Under the pieces are notes generated by a model, which made no database searches, was not told the origin of the DNA, and saw nothing but the letters and a program-made list of their open reading frames with translations. Below are positions 1 through 9,526 of a stretch of DNA of 64,000 nt, in pieces. Source of the DNA: Anaerolinea sp. (GTDB lineage: Bacteria > Chloroflexota > Anaerolineae > Anaerolineales > Anaerolineaceae); contig JARKOV010000058.1 of the NCBI GenBank assembly GCA_029975965.1, positions 1 through 64,000 of the forward strand, written 5' to 3'. The translations under genes and the position numbers were made by a program. Every line of letters begins with the position of its first letter. Within the stretch, counting starts at the first letter, position 1.

Positions 1-1
1 G

Positions 2-751
2 ACGGCTGCGCTGGGCTGGAGCATGCCTTTCCTGGCGGCGGTTGTCTTCGTGGCGGTGTTCACCAACGCCGTGGTCAGCGAGGCCAACGCGCGGGCCGAG
101 CTCGCCCGCGCCAACCAGAAGCTGCGCGAGTACGCTGCCCAGGTGGAAGAGCTGGCCGTGGTGCAGGAGCGCAACCGGCTGGCGCGCGAGATCCACGACG
201 GGCTGGGTCATTACCTGACCGCCATCGATATCCAGTTGAAGGCCGCTCAGGCGATGGCCGCGCAGGACGCCGGTTCGGCGCAGACCGCGCTGCAGAACGC
301 GCAGACGCTGACCGGCGAGGCGCTGGCCGATGTGCGCCGCTCGATCAGCTCGCTGCGCAGCGACCCAAGCACCAGCCGCCCGCTGGTGGAATCGCTCAAT
401 TTGCTGCTGGCTGAGACGCGCGCCGCCGACCTGCAAGCGAGCCTGGCGGTGAGCGGGACGCCGCGCCCGCTGCCCCAGCAGGTGGAGTTCACCCTCTACC
501 GCGTCGCCCAGGAGGGCCTGACCAACGTGCACAAACACGCCAACGCCAGCCGGGTGGAGCTGCACCTGGACTACCGCGAGCGCGGGGTGCGCCTGTCGAT
601 CGCGGACAACGGCGCCGGCGCGAGCGAAGCCGAGGGCGGCTTCGGGCTGCTCGGGCTGCAGGAGCGCGTGCAACTGGTCGGCGGCAGCCTGCACGTCGAG
701 ACGTCCCCCGGCGCGGGGTTCCGCCTCGAAGCCGACCTGCCCACCGGGTGA
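2..751 (+). CDS. Sensor histidine kinase, DesK/NarX type, 5' end outside window
   Basis: This is the C-terminal part of a two-component sensor kinase. The frame is open to the first base, so the N-terminus, probably a membrane sensor, is missing. A hydrophobic stretch ends near residue 25, followed by a coiled-coil linker. The HisKA_3 phosphoacceptor motif is REIHDGLGH, the ATPase N-box is EGLTNVHKHA, and the glycine boxes are DNGAG and GFGLLGL. All key residues are present. The next gene, 39 bases downstream, encodes its likely partner response regulator. Confidence 0.9.
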   Translation, partial: TAALGWSMPFLAAVVFVAVFTNAVVSEANARAELARANQKLREYAAQVEELAVVQERNRLAREIHDGLGHYLTAIDIQLKAAQAMAAQDAGSAQTALQNAQTLTGEALADVRRSISSLRSDPSTSRPLVESLNLLLAETRAADLQASLAVSGTPRPLPQQVEFTLYRVAQEGLTNVHKHANASRVELHLDYRERGVRLSIADNGAGASEAEGGFGLLGLQERVQLVGGSLHVETSPGAGFRLEADLPTG

Positions 752-790
752 GCGAATTGAGCCAGGCAAGCGCGCCGCAACGAGGTGAAG

Positions 791-1465
791 ATGGCTGAAC
801 ACACGCAGTCGAAGAAGAGCATTCGCATCCTGTTGGTGGATGACCAGACCATGTTTCGCCAGGGGATGCGCATGCTGCTCTCCTCGCAGGCCGATTTCGA
901 GATCGTCGGCGAGGCGGCCGACGGCGAGGAAGCCCTGGCGAAAGTCGCCCAGCTCAAGCCGGCTGTGGTGCTGATGGACCTGCGCATGCCTGTGCTGGAC
1001 GGCGCGGCGGCCACGCGCCGCCTGCGCGCATCTCACCCCGAGGTGCGCGTGATCGTGCTGACCACCTTCGACGAGGACGCGGCGGTGTTCGACGGCCTGC
1101 GCGCCGGGGCGATCGGATACCTGCTCAAAGACGCGCCCACCGACAAGCTCTACGAGGCCATCCGCGCCGCGGCGCGCGGCGAATCGTTCCTGCAGCCCTC
1201 GGTGGCGGCTAAAGTGGTGGCCGAGTTCGCCCGGCTGGCCGAGCAGGCGCCGGGGGGCAACCAGTCGCTGCCCGAGCCGCTCTCCCCGCGCGAGCTGGAG
1301 ATCTTGCGCCTGCTGGCCAACGGCGCGACCAACAAGCAGATCGCGGCGCAGCTCGTGCTGGCCGAGGGCACGGTCAAGAATCACGTGACCAACATCCTGA
1401 TCAAGCTGGACGTGACCGACCGCACCCGCGCCGCGCTCCGCGCCCGCGAGTTGGGGCTGTTGTAA
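791..1465 (+). CDS. NarL/FixJ-family response regulator
   Basis: This 224-residue regulator has an N-terminal receiver domain with the acidic LVDDQ pair, phosphoacceptor Asp in VVLMDLRMP, and conserved Thr (LTTF) and Lys (LLKDAP). A C-terminal LuxR-type helix-turn-helix follows (LSPRELEILRLLANG, then NKQIAAQL). The ATG at 791 is preferred because GAGG sits five bases upstream; a GTG at 785 is the alternative. It follows a histidine kinase and is probably phosphorylated by it. Its DNA targets are not evident from the sequence. Confidence 0.93.
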   Translation: MAEHTQSKKSIRILLVDDQTMFRQGMRMLLSSQADFEIVGEAADGEEALAKVAQLKPAVVLMDLRMPVLDGAAATRRLRASHPEVRVIVLTTFDEDAAVFDGLRAGAIGYLLKDAPTDKLYEAIRAAARGESFLQPSVAAKVVAEFARLAEQAPGGNQSLPEPLSPRELEILRLLANGATNKQIAAQLVLAEGTVKNHVTNILIKLDVTDRTRAALRARELGLL

Positions 1466-1542
1466 TGAAGACCGAGTCAAATTCGGAAACGTTCATCCCC
1501 TGGCTGTGTAGTTCCGCTGGGTCGTGCCAACTGGCGATCCCA

Positions 1543-1570
1543 TTGACAGTTCACTGTTATTAGATATACT
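1543..1570 (+). promoter_or_regulatory. Sigma-70-type promoter for the PT-rich/gatC/gatA genes
   Basis: TTGACA at 1543-1548 and TATACT at 1565-1570 are separated by 16 bases. Transcription would start near 1577, about 11 bases before the ATG at 1588. Confidence 0.6.
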
Positions 1571-1587
1571 GGCATCAAGCCAAGCGA

Positions 1588-2022
1588 ATGAGACTCTCTT
1601 TTTGGGACGTGCTTTCGATCCTTTTGCTGGCAGGGGCGGCCCTGGTCTTTTTGCTGTTCCTGGCCATCTTTATCGACCCCCAGACCTTTCTCAACCCGCT
1701 CCCGCCGCCCACCGCGGTGCCGGAGGTGTTCATCCCCAGCGCCACGCCCACCCGCCGCGTGCTGCCCACCCTGATCTCGCCGGTCGCGGGCGATACGGCC
1801 ACACCGCAAGCGCTGCGCCCATCCTCGACGTTTGCGCCCACCTTTACCAGCTACATCTTCCCCTCGTTTACGCCGACGCCGACCAACACGCCGACCCCCA
1901 CCCCCACCGCCACGCCGACCAACACTTACACTCCATCGCCCACCCCGACGCGCACCCACACCCCGGTGCCCCCGACCGCGACCCCAACCGAGACGGCTAC
2001 CGCCGGATACCCTGCTCCTTGA
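1588..2022 (+). CDS. Membrane-anchored Thr/Pro-rich protein of unknown function
   Basis: The protein has 144 residues. Residues 7-30 form one hydrophobic segment, and no lipobox or clear signal-peptidase site is visible. The rest is low-complexity sequence, and from about residue 90 it is almost entirely TPTPT-type repeats. This composition is typical of exported stalk or wall-anchored proteins in Anaerolineae, but it gives no function. The gene directly follows a promoter and is followed after 8 bases by gatC, so the three genes are probably cotranscribed. Confidence 0.65.
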   Translation: MRLSFWDVLSILLLAGAALVFLLFLAIFIDPQTFLNPLPPPTAVPEVFIPSATPTRRVLPTLISPVAGDTATPQALRPSSTFAPTFTSYIFPSFTPTPTNTPTPTPTATPTNTYTPSPTPTRTHTPVPPTATPTETATAGYPAP

Positions 2023-2030
2023 AAGGCGAT

Positions 2031-2351
2031 ATGACCGAACCGATCACCCCCGAACTGTTTGCCCACCTGGTCGACCTGGCCGCCCTTGAGCTGGGCGCCG
2101 ACGAGGCCGAGTACATCCGCCGGCAGCTCAACAAGCAGCTCAACGCGATCCATGAGCTGGAGGCCATCCCGCTGGACGAGAGCCTGCCGCTCGCCTCGCA
2201 CGGCGTGCCCTACACCGCCGCGATCAGCCAGCCGCCGCGCGAGGACGAATGGCTGGCCTGCCCTAACCCGGAAGAGATTTTGTCGCAAGCCCCGCAGCTC
2301 GAAGAGGGCTACATCATCGTCCCTGACATCCCTCACACCAAACTGGAGTAA
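2031..2351 (+). CDS. gatC: Asp/Glu-tRNA amidotransferase subunit C
   Basis: This 106-residue protein matches GatC: an N-terminal helical pair (HLVDLAALELGADEAE, then the QLNAIHELEAI region) and a C-terminal segment ending in VPDIP. GatC supports folding of GatA in the heterotrimer that converts misacylated Glu-tRNA(Gln) or Asp-tRNA(Asn). The ATG at 2031 follows an AAAGG ribosome site. gatA starts 9 bases downstream, the usual partner arrangement. No gatB gene lies in the window. Confidence 0.82.
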   Translation: MTEPITPELFAHLVDLAALELGADEAEYIRRQLNKQLNAIHELEAIPLDESLPLASHGVPYTAAISQPPREDEWLACPNPEEILSQAPQLEEGYIIVPDIPHTKLE

Positions 2352-2360
2352 GCCGCCCTC

Positions 2361-3947
2361 ATGGAACCCTGCGACCTGACCGCCGGCGAGCTGGCCGCCC
2401 TGCTGCGCCAGCGGAAAATTTCTGCCGTAGAAATCCTCGAATCGAGCCTGGAGCGCATCGGGCAGGTGGACGGCCGCCCCGGCACGCTTGAGCCCGGCGC
2501 CCCGACCGCGGAAGATGCCCGCAAGGTGCACGCCTTCATCACCCTCACCGACGAGCGCGCGCTGGCACAGGCGCGCGAGGTGGACCGCAAGCTGGCCGCC
2601 GGCGAAGACCCCGGCCCGCTTGCGGGTATTCCCTTCACCGTCAAGGACATCTTTTGCGTGCGCGGCACGCCTTCCACGGCGGCGTCGCGCATCCTGGCCA
2701 ACTTCACCGCGCCCTACACCGCCACGCCGGTCGAGCGTATGGAGGCTGCCGGCGGGGTGATGCTGGGCAAGGTTAACCTCGACGAGTTCACCTACGGCTC
2801 CTCGAACGAGTCCTCGGCCTTCCAGCCCAGCCCGCGCAACCCCTGGGACCCAACCCGCGTGCCCGGCGGCTCGTCCGGCGGGAGCGCGGCTTCGGTGGCG
2901 GCGGGCGAAGCGGTGCTCAGCCTGGGCACCGACACGGCCGGCTCGATCCGCCAGCCGGCCTCGTTCTGCGGCGTGGTGGGGGTGAAGCCCACCTACGGGC
3001 GCGTCTCGCGTTATGGGCTGATCGCCTTCGCTTCCTCGCTGGACTGTCCCGGCCCGGTCGCCAGGGATGTGACCGGCGCGGCGATGATGCTGCAGGCCAT
3101 CGCCGGCGTGGACCCGAAGGACAGCACCACGGCGTCTCTTCCGAACGACGATTACCTCGCCGCGCTGGAGAAAGGCGTGCGCGGGATGCGCATCGGCCTC
3201 TCGCCGGACTACTTCCGCATCACCTTTCCCACCCCGGATGGCGGGTTCGAGCAGCAGCCTGTCCCGGCGGAGATCGAGACCCCGGTGCGCCGCGCCGCGG
3301 AGCTGCTGCGCGCGCTGGGCGCGGAGATCGTCGAGGACGTGCCGATGCCCAACACGCGCTACGGCATCCCGGTTTATTTCGTTATCAGCCGCGTCGAAGC
3401 GGCTTCTAACCTGCACCGCTACGACGGGGTCAAGTACGGCTACCGCGCGCCGCAAAGTGAGGGCGACCTGCGCCAGATGTACAAGCGCACGCGCGGGCAA
3501 GGGTTCGGCCCGCAGCCCAAGCTGCGCATCCTGATGGGCATGTACGTCAGCGCGGCGCAGTACAGCGAGCAGTATTACCAGCGCGCGCTGCGCGTGCGCA
3601 GCATGATCCGGCGCGACTTCGACGCCGTTTTCGACCCCCAGGGCGCGTACCGCCTGGACGCGCTGCTCACCCCGACCACCCCCACCGCCGCCTTCGCCAT
3701 GGACGCGGTCTACGGCGACTCGGTGCTGATGCAGTATGCCGACCAGTTGACCGTGCCAGCCAACCACGCCGGCATCCCGGGGCTGTCGCTGCCGGCCGGG
3801 CTGGACGCAGCCGGCCTGCCGTTGGGCATCCAGTTGCTGGGGCCTGATTTCAGCGAGGCGCGGCTGTTGCAAATCGGGCGCGCCTACGAGCTGGCGACCG
3901 AGTCGGACGCTTGGCGCAAGGCCAGGCCGAAGGTTTTAACGATGTAA
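2361..3947 (+). CDS. gatA: Amidase / Asp-Glu-tRNA amidotransferase subunit A
   Basis: This 528-residue amidase-signature protein carries catalytic Lys in TVKDIF and the Gly/Ser-rich signature GGSSGGSAASVAAG. The nucleophile loop contains GTDTAGSIRQPA and the typical GVVGVKPTYGRVSRYG follows. GatA hydrolyses glutamine to supply ammonia to GatB. The C-terminal region (PANHAGIPGLSLPAG) is also GatA-like. Its position after gatC argues for the tRNA-dependent enzyme, not a stand-alone amidase. It is about 40 residues longer than a typical GatA. Confidence 0.87.
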   Translation: MEPCDLTAGELAALLRQRKISAVEILESSLERIGQVDGRPGTLEPGAPTAEDARKVHAFITLTDERALAQAREVDRKLAAGEDPGPLAGIPFTVKDIFCVRGTPSTAASRILANFTAPYTATPVERMEAAGGVMLGKVNLDEFTYGSSNESSAFQPSPRNPWDPTRVPGGSSGGSAASVAAGEAVLSLGTDTAGSIRQPASFCGVVGVKPTYGRVSRYGLIAFASSLDCPGPVARDVTGAAMMLQAIAGVDPKDSTTASLPNDDYLAALEKGVRGMRIGLSPDYFRITFPTPDGGFEQQPVPAEIETPVRRAAELLRALGAEIVEDVPMPNTRYGIPVYFVISRVEAASNLHRYDGVKYGYRAPQSEGDLRQMYKRTRGQGFGPQPKLRILMGMYVSAAQYSEQYYQRALRVRSMIRRDFDAVFDPQGAYRLDALLTPTTPTAAFAMDAVYGDSVLMQYADQLTVPANHAGIPGLSLPAGLDAAGLPLGIQLLGPDFSEARLLQIGRAYELATESDAWRKARPKVLTM

Positions 3948-4038
3948 GTGCTCAATTTCAATACCTTCCGAGCAGTTCCTGTTGCTTTACAAATAAGTTG
4001 CAATTGCCGGCGCGGACGTTTCCAATCCGGATTATGCC

Positions 4039-4044
4039 TATAAT
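4039..4044 (+). promoter_or_regulatory. Candidate -10 box upstream of the GT-C fusion gene
   Basis: TATAAT lies 69 bases before the TTG start at 4113. No good -35 box is seen. The putative leader contains a short CCGGCG/CGCCGG hairpin. Confidence 0.35.
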
Positions 4045-4112
4045 TGAATATTGTCAGCGCCGGCGAGCGCCGGGGTTGTTGTCATGCTGAGATCTTCGGT
4101 TGAGGGGCGTGT

Positions 4113-7100
4113 TTGAACGGGCAGACTATTCTTCTCGTTGCGGCTACCATCATCATCGCTGTCGTTCTTGACCTGGGCATCCTGCGCTGGCTCAGGCGCC
4201 GCTCAGGCAACCCCTCGACCCCCGGCGCGATGCTGCTGGGATCGTATTCCCCCTTGTTAGCCTGGATCAAGGGCTTAAAACCAATTGATCTGAGCGGCCG
4301 GGTGGGCCGGTTTGCCGGTGCCGCGCAGCGCCGGTTTGCCCGCCTGGCGAGCGCCGTGCGGGACGGGTTCGGGTGGCTGGCGGACAGGTTGAAACGCCTG
4401 GCAGCCTCACTCGCCGCGCCGTTACCCCCCAAGACGCTGCGCGAGCGCTTTGACCTGCTCTTCGTCCCGCCGGTAGCAGCGCGGCGGGCTGAGACGACCC
4501 TCGCGGTGACCAGGTACACCTGGCTGGAGTGGGCCGCCTTGCTCGTGCTGGTGGCGGCTTTCTGCGCCGGTTTCCTGCGGTTTCAGTTCAACCAGGTGCT
4601 GCCGGGCAACGAGTCGGAAGTCTTCCAGATGCTGGATAAGATTTTTTACGACTCGCTGGTCAAATACGGCCAGTTCCCGGAGTGGAACCCGTACATTTAC
4701 ACCGGCCTGCCGATGGTCGGCGACCCCATGTTCCACTCCTTCAACCCGGTGGTGACGCTGCCCGTTCTGCTCTTCGGCGCGGAGAGCGGCTTCAAGCTGG
4801 CCGTTTTCTTCAGCTACCTGCTGGGCGCCTTTGGCATGTGGCGGCTGTGCGCCACGCTGGGTTTGGGGGCTGTTCCCCGCCTGTGGATTGCGCTGTTGTT
4901 CACCTTCGCCGGACAGCCGCTGGCACGCTTTTTCCAGGGGCAGTACCTGTTCATCTTCGCCTGGGCCTGGATTCCGTGGATGTTCGTCGCGCTGACCCAT
5001 CTCTACCGTCACCGGAGGCGCACCGACCTGGTCGCCGGGGCGTTTTGCCTGGCGATCATGTTCCTCTCCGGCAACGCCTACTACGTCTTTTACACCGCCA
5101 TCTTCACCGTGCTGTACGTTGTCCTGGCGGCCTTCTCAATCGGACCGGAAAAGCCCCGCCTGCGCATCGACCTGCGCTGGCTGGTCGCCGCCGGGTTGAT
5201 GGTGCTGCTCTCGCTGGGGCTGTGCGCAGTTCAACTTCTGCCCACGCTCGAGTTCTGGCCGCTGGTCAGCAAGGACGGCGGCATCCTCGGCTCGCAAAAC
5301 CTGGCCAGCATCCTGACCGATTTCCTCTCCAAAGACACCGCGCGCCCGGATATCTTCGCAATCTACCCGGCGCGCGAGGAGTTTTACGCCTACATCGGCA
5401 TCTGGCCGTTCCTCCCGCTGGTTTTCCTGCCGCTGGTGTTTTTCAAGCGCCCGGTTAAGCGCCTGGTGGGTTTCTTGGGGGTCATGTTGCTCTTTTCCGT
5501 GCTGTGGATCGGTATGCAATATATGCCCTGGGCCGACCTCTACCAGCGCATCGACTTTCTCTACCGCTTCCGCCACCAGGGGCGCATGATCCTCTTTGTG
5601 CAATTGGCGGTGTTGCTGGCGGCAGGGCTGTCGATCGATTATGTCTGGGGGAGGCTGACCGAAGGATACCCCCGGCCGCGTTGGAAGATGCCGGTGCGGG
5701 AGTGGCTGCGCTCCCTGACGAAAATCCTGGTCGCCGGCTTGCTGTTGGCCTTCTTCGCCCTCTCGGTTCGCGATGTGTTTATGACCAACCGGCCAATCGC
5801 GCAGACCGTGGAACGGGATATCAACGCCTTCGCCGCGATGACCTGGCTGCGCCAGACCGACCCAACGGTTTTTTACACCCGCCACAACCCGGATAACGCG
5901 GCCTACGCCGCCGCCAACGCCAACGAGCTGCGCCTGATCCAAATCTGGTATCACTACCGCGACATTCGCAATCCCGATTCGCATTCGCCGTTCCGGCCGG
6001 TCACCGGCAACCCGAAGTATCAAGTGCAGTCGATGCTGCACGACACGCTGCCCGAGCAGTCCGACCTGATCTATGAAAAAGACGGGTACGGGGTTTACCA
6101 GAGCCGCACCAGCCTGCCGTTTGCATTTTTAATTGACAAAGCCACCCTGGCGGGCGGCGCCGCCGCCGGGGAGGTGACCAGGCAAGAGGTAGCGGAGCAG
6201 ACCGCCTACATGCCGGGACCCAACCAGGTTGAGATCGTCGCCAGCAGCCGCGGAGGGGAGACCCTGATCGCGTTGGTGACCGACTATCCCGGCTGGCAGC
6301 TTTGGGTGGATGGGCGGCGGGCGGACAAGTACGAGGTGAGCGGGTACCTGGCTGCCGACACCTTGCCCGGCACGCACGAGTACGTCTTTAAATTCATCTC
6401 GCTGCCGTTCCGGGTTGGCTTGCTGATCAGCCTGGTGTGCCTGGGTGTGGCTGGGGCGTGGGTCTGGCAGGAAAACCACGCTCGCTGGCGGGCCTGGCTG
6501 GTCACCGTGAAAACGGCCCTGGCGAGGCAGGCCGAAGCCCGGCAAGAGGCGGAGCTGGCGCGGGCGCAAAGCCCGACCCATTTCGAGTTTGACCTGCTGG
6601 GGCTGCACATCGTCGTCACCCGTGCCCAGAGCGAGGCGGCAGTCAGGGCCGGGGGCATGGCTGCCGTGCTGTTTGTCTTGTCGCTGGGCGTGTATGCCTT
6701 CATTCACTTTTTCGCGCTGGACCGTTACCCGATCTATTTCTTCTGCGATGAAGCGACCAACTCGTTGTTGGCTGCCGACCTGATCAAGAACGGTTTCAAA
6801 GACTCGGCCGGCAACCTGTTCCCGGTTGTTTTTGACGTGGGGGTGATCGGCTGGCGGCCGCTCTTTTCGGCCTACCCTCACGCGCTGACCGTGGCGCTTT
6901 TCGGTAAATCGATCGTGGCGAATCGCGCCACCACCGGCGTGATCGCCCTGCTGGCGGCGGTCGCGGTGTCCTTGACGCTCAAGCAGGCTTTTCGCGCGCG
7001 CTACTGGTGGGCGGCCGGGCTGGTGCTGGGGTTGATTCCAGCCTGGTTCTTGCACTCGCGCACCGGCTTCGAGACCGCCATGGCCACCGCCTTTTACGCC

Positions 7101-8672
7101 GGTTTCCTGTGGCTGTACATCCTCTACCGCACGCGCAGCCCGCGAGCCTTGATCCCCGCTGTCTTCCTGGGCGCGGCTGCCTTCTACACTTATTCCAACT
7201 TCCAGGTCATTTTGGGGCTGACCGCGTTGCTGTTCATCCTGGTCGATTTTCGCTACCACCTCCAGAACCGGCGGGTCGCCCTGCCGGCGCTGGGCCTGGG
7301 TCTGCTGATGCTGTGGCCCTTCGTTAATTTCCAGCTCCAGCATACCGCGGGTTACCAGCAGTCGCTGTGGCGGATGAATTCTTTCCTTTTCCAGGACATA
7401 CCCGCCGGCGAGAAGGTGTTGAAGTATTTCAGCAATTACCTTTACGGCTTGAGCCCGGCGTACTGGTTCTGGCCGAACGAGCAGGACCTGCCGCGCCACC
7501 AGATGAACGGCTACGGGATGATCTGGCCGGCGATGTTGCCCTTCTTCCTGTTGGGCGTTTACACCTGCATCCGAAACTTTCGGCAGGCGCCGCACCGGCT
7601 GCTGCTGCTGGCATTGCTCACCATCCCGGCCGGGGCGTCGCTGGTGGATATCGCCATCACGCGGGTGCTGTCCTTTGTCATCCCGGCCACCCTGTTGGTG
7701 GCCCTGGGGTTGGAGATGGCGCTGGGTTGGGTCGAGCGGCGGCTCCCGCATAAGCTGACAGCCTGGGCGACTTTTGCCGGCCTGGCCGCCGCCAGCCTGC
7801 TGCTGCTCAACAGCGCGCTCACCAGCGGTCCGTTCTGGTCGCACGATTACGGCCTGTACGGCATGCAGTACGGCGCAAAACAGCTCTTTGAAGGGGTAGT
7901 TCCGCGCTACCTGGCCGAGGACCCGGAAAATCGCATCGTCGTCGAGCCTTCCTGGGCGAATTCCAGCGACCTGTTTGAATATTTCTTCCTGAACCAGGCC
8001 CAACAGGAGCGGGTCACCTTTGACAGCCTGGAAGGCTATCTCCAGCGACCGGGTGAGCTGTCGCCGTCGACCTACTTTATCACCATTCCAGACGTGCTGG
8101 CCAACGTGCGCAAAAGCGGGCTGTTCAAGACGATCGACGTAGTGGAGACGATTCCTTACCCCGATGGAGCGCCGGGCTTTCACGTGGTCCGGCTGGAGTA
8201 CGTGGACAACGTGGACGAGATGTTTGCCGAGATGAAGGCGGCTCGCCAGGCGCTCGAAACCACCGCGCTGGCGCTGGATGGGCGAAATGTGACCGTGCGC
8301 TATTCGCGGCTGGATATGGGCGACATCGATAAGATCTTCGACGGCGACCCAAACAGCCTGATGCGCGGGTTGGAGGCGAATCCGTTCAAGCTGGAATTGA
8401 CCTTCGAGGGCGAGATCGAGGTCAGTGGGCTGGTGTTCAACGCCGGGACGATGAACTCCCTGGTGAAAGTGAGCCTGTATGCGCCCGGTGAAACCGAGCC
8501 GCGCGTGTTCACCCAAACCTTCCGTGACCTGCGCGAAGGCAACACGCGGATCGACTTCCGCTTGAGCGATGCGCCGCTAAAGGCTCACCAGATCGTGTTC
8601 GAGATCCAGGACGTGGATATTCCCACAGGCGAACCCGCCAACGTCCACCTGTGGGAATTCGACTGGTATTGA
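4113..8672 (+). CDS. Giant membrane protein: YfhO-like half fused to GT39-like glycosyltransferase half plus C-terminal beta domain
   Basis: The protein has 1519 residues, starting at a TTG preceded by GAGGGG. Residues about 145-780 resemble YfhO-type GT-C membrane proteins, with a first extracytoplasmic loop containing an NESE motif and many membrane spans. Residues about 850-1260 form a second GT-C-like unit with a DEATNSLLAADL motif like the acidic first-loop motif of PMT/ArnT-type glycosyltransferases. The last ~120 residues (FDGDPNSLMRG to the end) look like a discoidin-type jelly roll. It probably transfers sugars from polyprenyl phosphate carriers to outside acceptors. The acceptor is unknown. 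Two GT-C units in one chain is unusual. Confidence 0.75.
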   Translation: MNGQTILLVAATIIIAVVLDLGILRWLRRRSGNPSTPGAMLLGSYSPLLAWIKGLKPIDLSGRVGRFAGAAQRRFARLASAVRDGFGWLADRLKRLAASLAAPLPPKTLRERFDLLFVPPVAARRAETTLAVTRYTWLEWAALLVLVAAFCAGFLRFQFNQVLPGNESEVFQMLDKIFYDSLVKYGQFPEWNPYIYTGLPMVGDPMFHSFNPVVTLPVLLFGAESGFKLAVFFSYLLGAFGMWRLCATLGLGAVPRLWIALLFTFAGQPLARFFQGQYLFIFAWAWIPWMFVALTHLYRHRRRTDLVAGAFCLAIMFLSGNAYYVFYTAIFTVLYVVLAAFSIGPEKPRLRIDLRWLVAAGLMVLLSLGLCAVQLLPTLEFWPLVSKDGGILGSQNLASILTDFLSKDTARPDIFAIYPAREEFYAYIGIWPFLPLVFLPLVFFKRPVKRLVGFLGVMLLFSVLWIGMQYMPWADLYQRIDFLYRFRHQGRMILFVQLAVLLAAGLSIDYVWGRLTEGYPRPRWKMPVREWLRSLTKILVAGLLLAFFALSVRDVFMTNRPIAQTVERDINAFAAMTWLRQTDPTVFYTRHNPDNAAYAAANANELRLIQIWYHYRDIRNPDSHSPFRPVTGNPKYQVQSMLHDTLPEQSDLIYEKDGYGVYQSRTSLPFAFLIDKATLAGGAAAGEVTRQEVAEQTAYMPGPNQVEIVASSRGGETLIALVTDYPGWQLWVDGRRADKYEVSGYLAADTLPGTHEYVFKFISLPFRVGLLISLVCLGVAGAWVWQENHARWRAWLVTVKTALARQAEARQEAELARAQSPTHFEFDLLGLHIVVTRAQSEAAVRAGGMAAVLFVLSLGVYAFIHFFALDRYPIYFFCDEATNSLLAADLIKNGFKDSAGNLFPVVFDVGVIGWRPLFSAYPHALTVALFGKSIVANRATTGVIALLAAVAVSLTLKQAFRARYWWAAGLVLGLIPAWFLHSRTGFETAMATAFYAGFLWLYILYRTRSPRALIPAVFLGAAAFYTYSNFQVILGLTALLFILVDFRYHLQNRRVALPALGLGLLMLWPFVNFQLQHTAGYQQSLWRMNSFLFQDIPAGEKVLKYFSNYLYGLSPAYWFWPNEQDLPRHQMNGYGMIWPAMLPFFLLGVYTCIRNFRQAPHRLLLLALLTIPAGASLVDIAITRVLSFVIPATLLVALGLEMALGWVERRLPHKLTAWATFAGLAAASLLLLNSALTSGPFWSHDYGLYGMQYGAKQLFEGVVPRYLAEDPENRIVVEPSWANSSDLFEYFFLNQAQQERVTFDSLEGYLQRPGELSPSTYFITIPDVLANVRKSGLFKTIDVVETIPYPDGAPGFHVVRLEYVDNVDEMFAEMKAARQALETTALALDGRNVTVRYSRLDMGDIDKIFDGDPNSLMRGLEANPFKLELTFEGEIEVSGLVFNAGTMNSLVKVSLYAPGETEPRVFTQTFRDLREGNTRIDFRLSDAPLKAHQIVFEIQDVDIPTGEPANVHLWEFDWY

Positions 8673-8674
8673 GA

Positions 8675-9256
8675 TTACCCGCCCAACAACATCCCCGCGC
8701 CGATGCCGAAGATCGCCAGGATGCTCCCGGCGATGGCGGTGATGATCAGTTGCACGATCAGCGCGACCACCACGGTGACGATCACGCCCACCCAATCCAT
8801 GTTGGTGGCCTCGCGGATTGAGAAGAAGTAAGCCACCAGCCCGGCCAGCCCGGCGAGGATCGTCACCGGCGAGAGCACGCAAACCAGCGCCGCCGAGATG
8901 GCGGAGAGAATGCCCAAAAAGCCGATGACGCGCCACACGTTGGCCAGTCCCATCGCCCGCGCGAGCTCTTCGAAGCTCGCGGTGGATTTGAACATCGCCC
9001 GTGCAACCCAACTGATCAAGAATGCCGAGAGTGCAAAGCCGAGCACAGCCAGCAGGGTGCTGACGATGACGGCGATGACGAACCCGACAAACCCCTGGCT
9101 GCCGCTCAGGTAGCTTGCGCTGGAGCCCAAGGCGGCGATGAAATTGACCACCACAACGATCAACCAGGCGTCGGTGGTGAAGTCCTTGTCGCGCGCGACC
9201 TCGGCGTAAACGCCTTTGCGGAAAGTAAACGCGCCCTTAATGCGCTCGATGAGCAT
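8675..9256 (-). CDS. Yip1-type integral membrane protein
   Basis: This 193-residue protein starts with a cytoplasmic amphipathic segment (MLIERIKGAFTF) and has about five hydrophobic segments, matching the Yip1/DUF1282 pattern of small bacterial membrane proteins. GGGAGGAC provides a strong ribosome site. It converges with the preceding GT-C gene, leaving two bases between the stop codons. Members of this family have no established biochemical role. A distantly similar protein occurs at 24516. Confidence 0.7.
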   Translation of the reverse strand: MLIERIKGAFTFRKGVYAEVARDKDFTTDAWLIVVVVNFIAALGSSASYLSGSQGFVGFVIAVIVSTLLAVLGFALSAFLISWVARAMFKSTASFEELARAMGLANVWRVIGFLGILSAISAALVCVLSPVTILAGLAGLVAYFFSIREATNMDWVGVIVTVVVALIVQLIITAIAGSILAIFGIGAGMLLGG

Positions 9257-9290
9257 AGTTGTCCTCCCAAGATTAAAATAGGATGAGTTT

Positions 9291-9296
9291 ATTATA
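9291..9296 (-). promoter_or_regulatory. Candidate -10 box for the Yip1-type gene
   Basis: On the minus strand TATAAT lies 34 bases before the start codon at 9256. The -35 region is poor. Confidence 0.4.
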
Positions 9297-9417
9297 AGTT
9301 AACCCCGGAAAACGGCGCTCGATTTGATACAGGAGAAATGGATCGCTAGGGCGATTGCATTATCTATCTGTCCAGTGGATTCAAATCGGGAAACGCTGAA
9401 AATCACCCCCCGAAAGT

Positions 9418-9526
9418 GTCATTGCGAGATGCCGAAGGCTTTGCGAAGGCATCGAAGCAATCTCGGCTTGATTATCCTTGAGCTAAAACGAGTTTGCTTT
9501 GGCGCAAAGCCGCCTCGCAAAGACGT
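9418..9526. repeat. Long imperfect inverted repeat of the CATTGCGAG...CTCGCAAAGACG type
   Basis: The left end reads GTCATTGCGAGATGCCGAAG and is followed by GAAGCAATCTC. The right end reads GCCTCGCAAAGACG. These are the hallmarks of a dispersed intergenic repeat seen in many bacterial genomes. An inner palindrome (GCCGAAGGC ... GCGAAGGCATCG) is also present. It lies in the 414-base gap between two minus-strand genes. I see no other feature in the gap, and the short open frame across it lacks coding character. Confidence 0.6.

Noticed and set aside
6129..8516. Long antisense frame inside the GT-C fusion gene
   Set aside because: Gln/Arg/Gly-rich shadow with no ribosome site; the sense frame has clear membrane segments.
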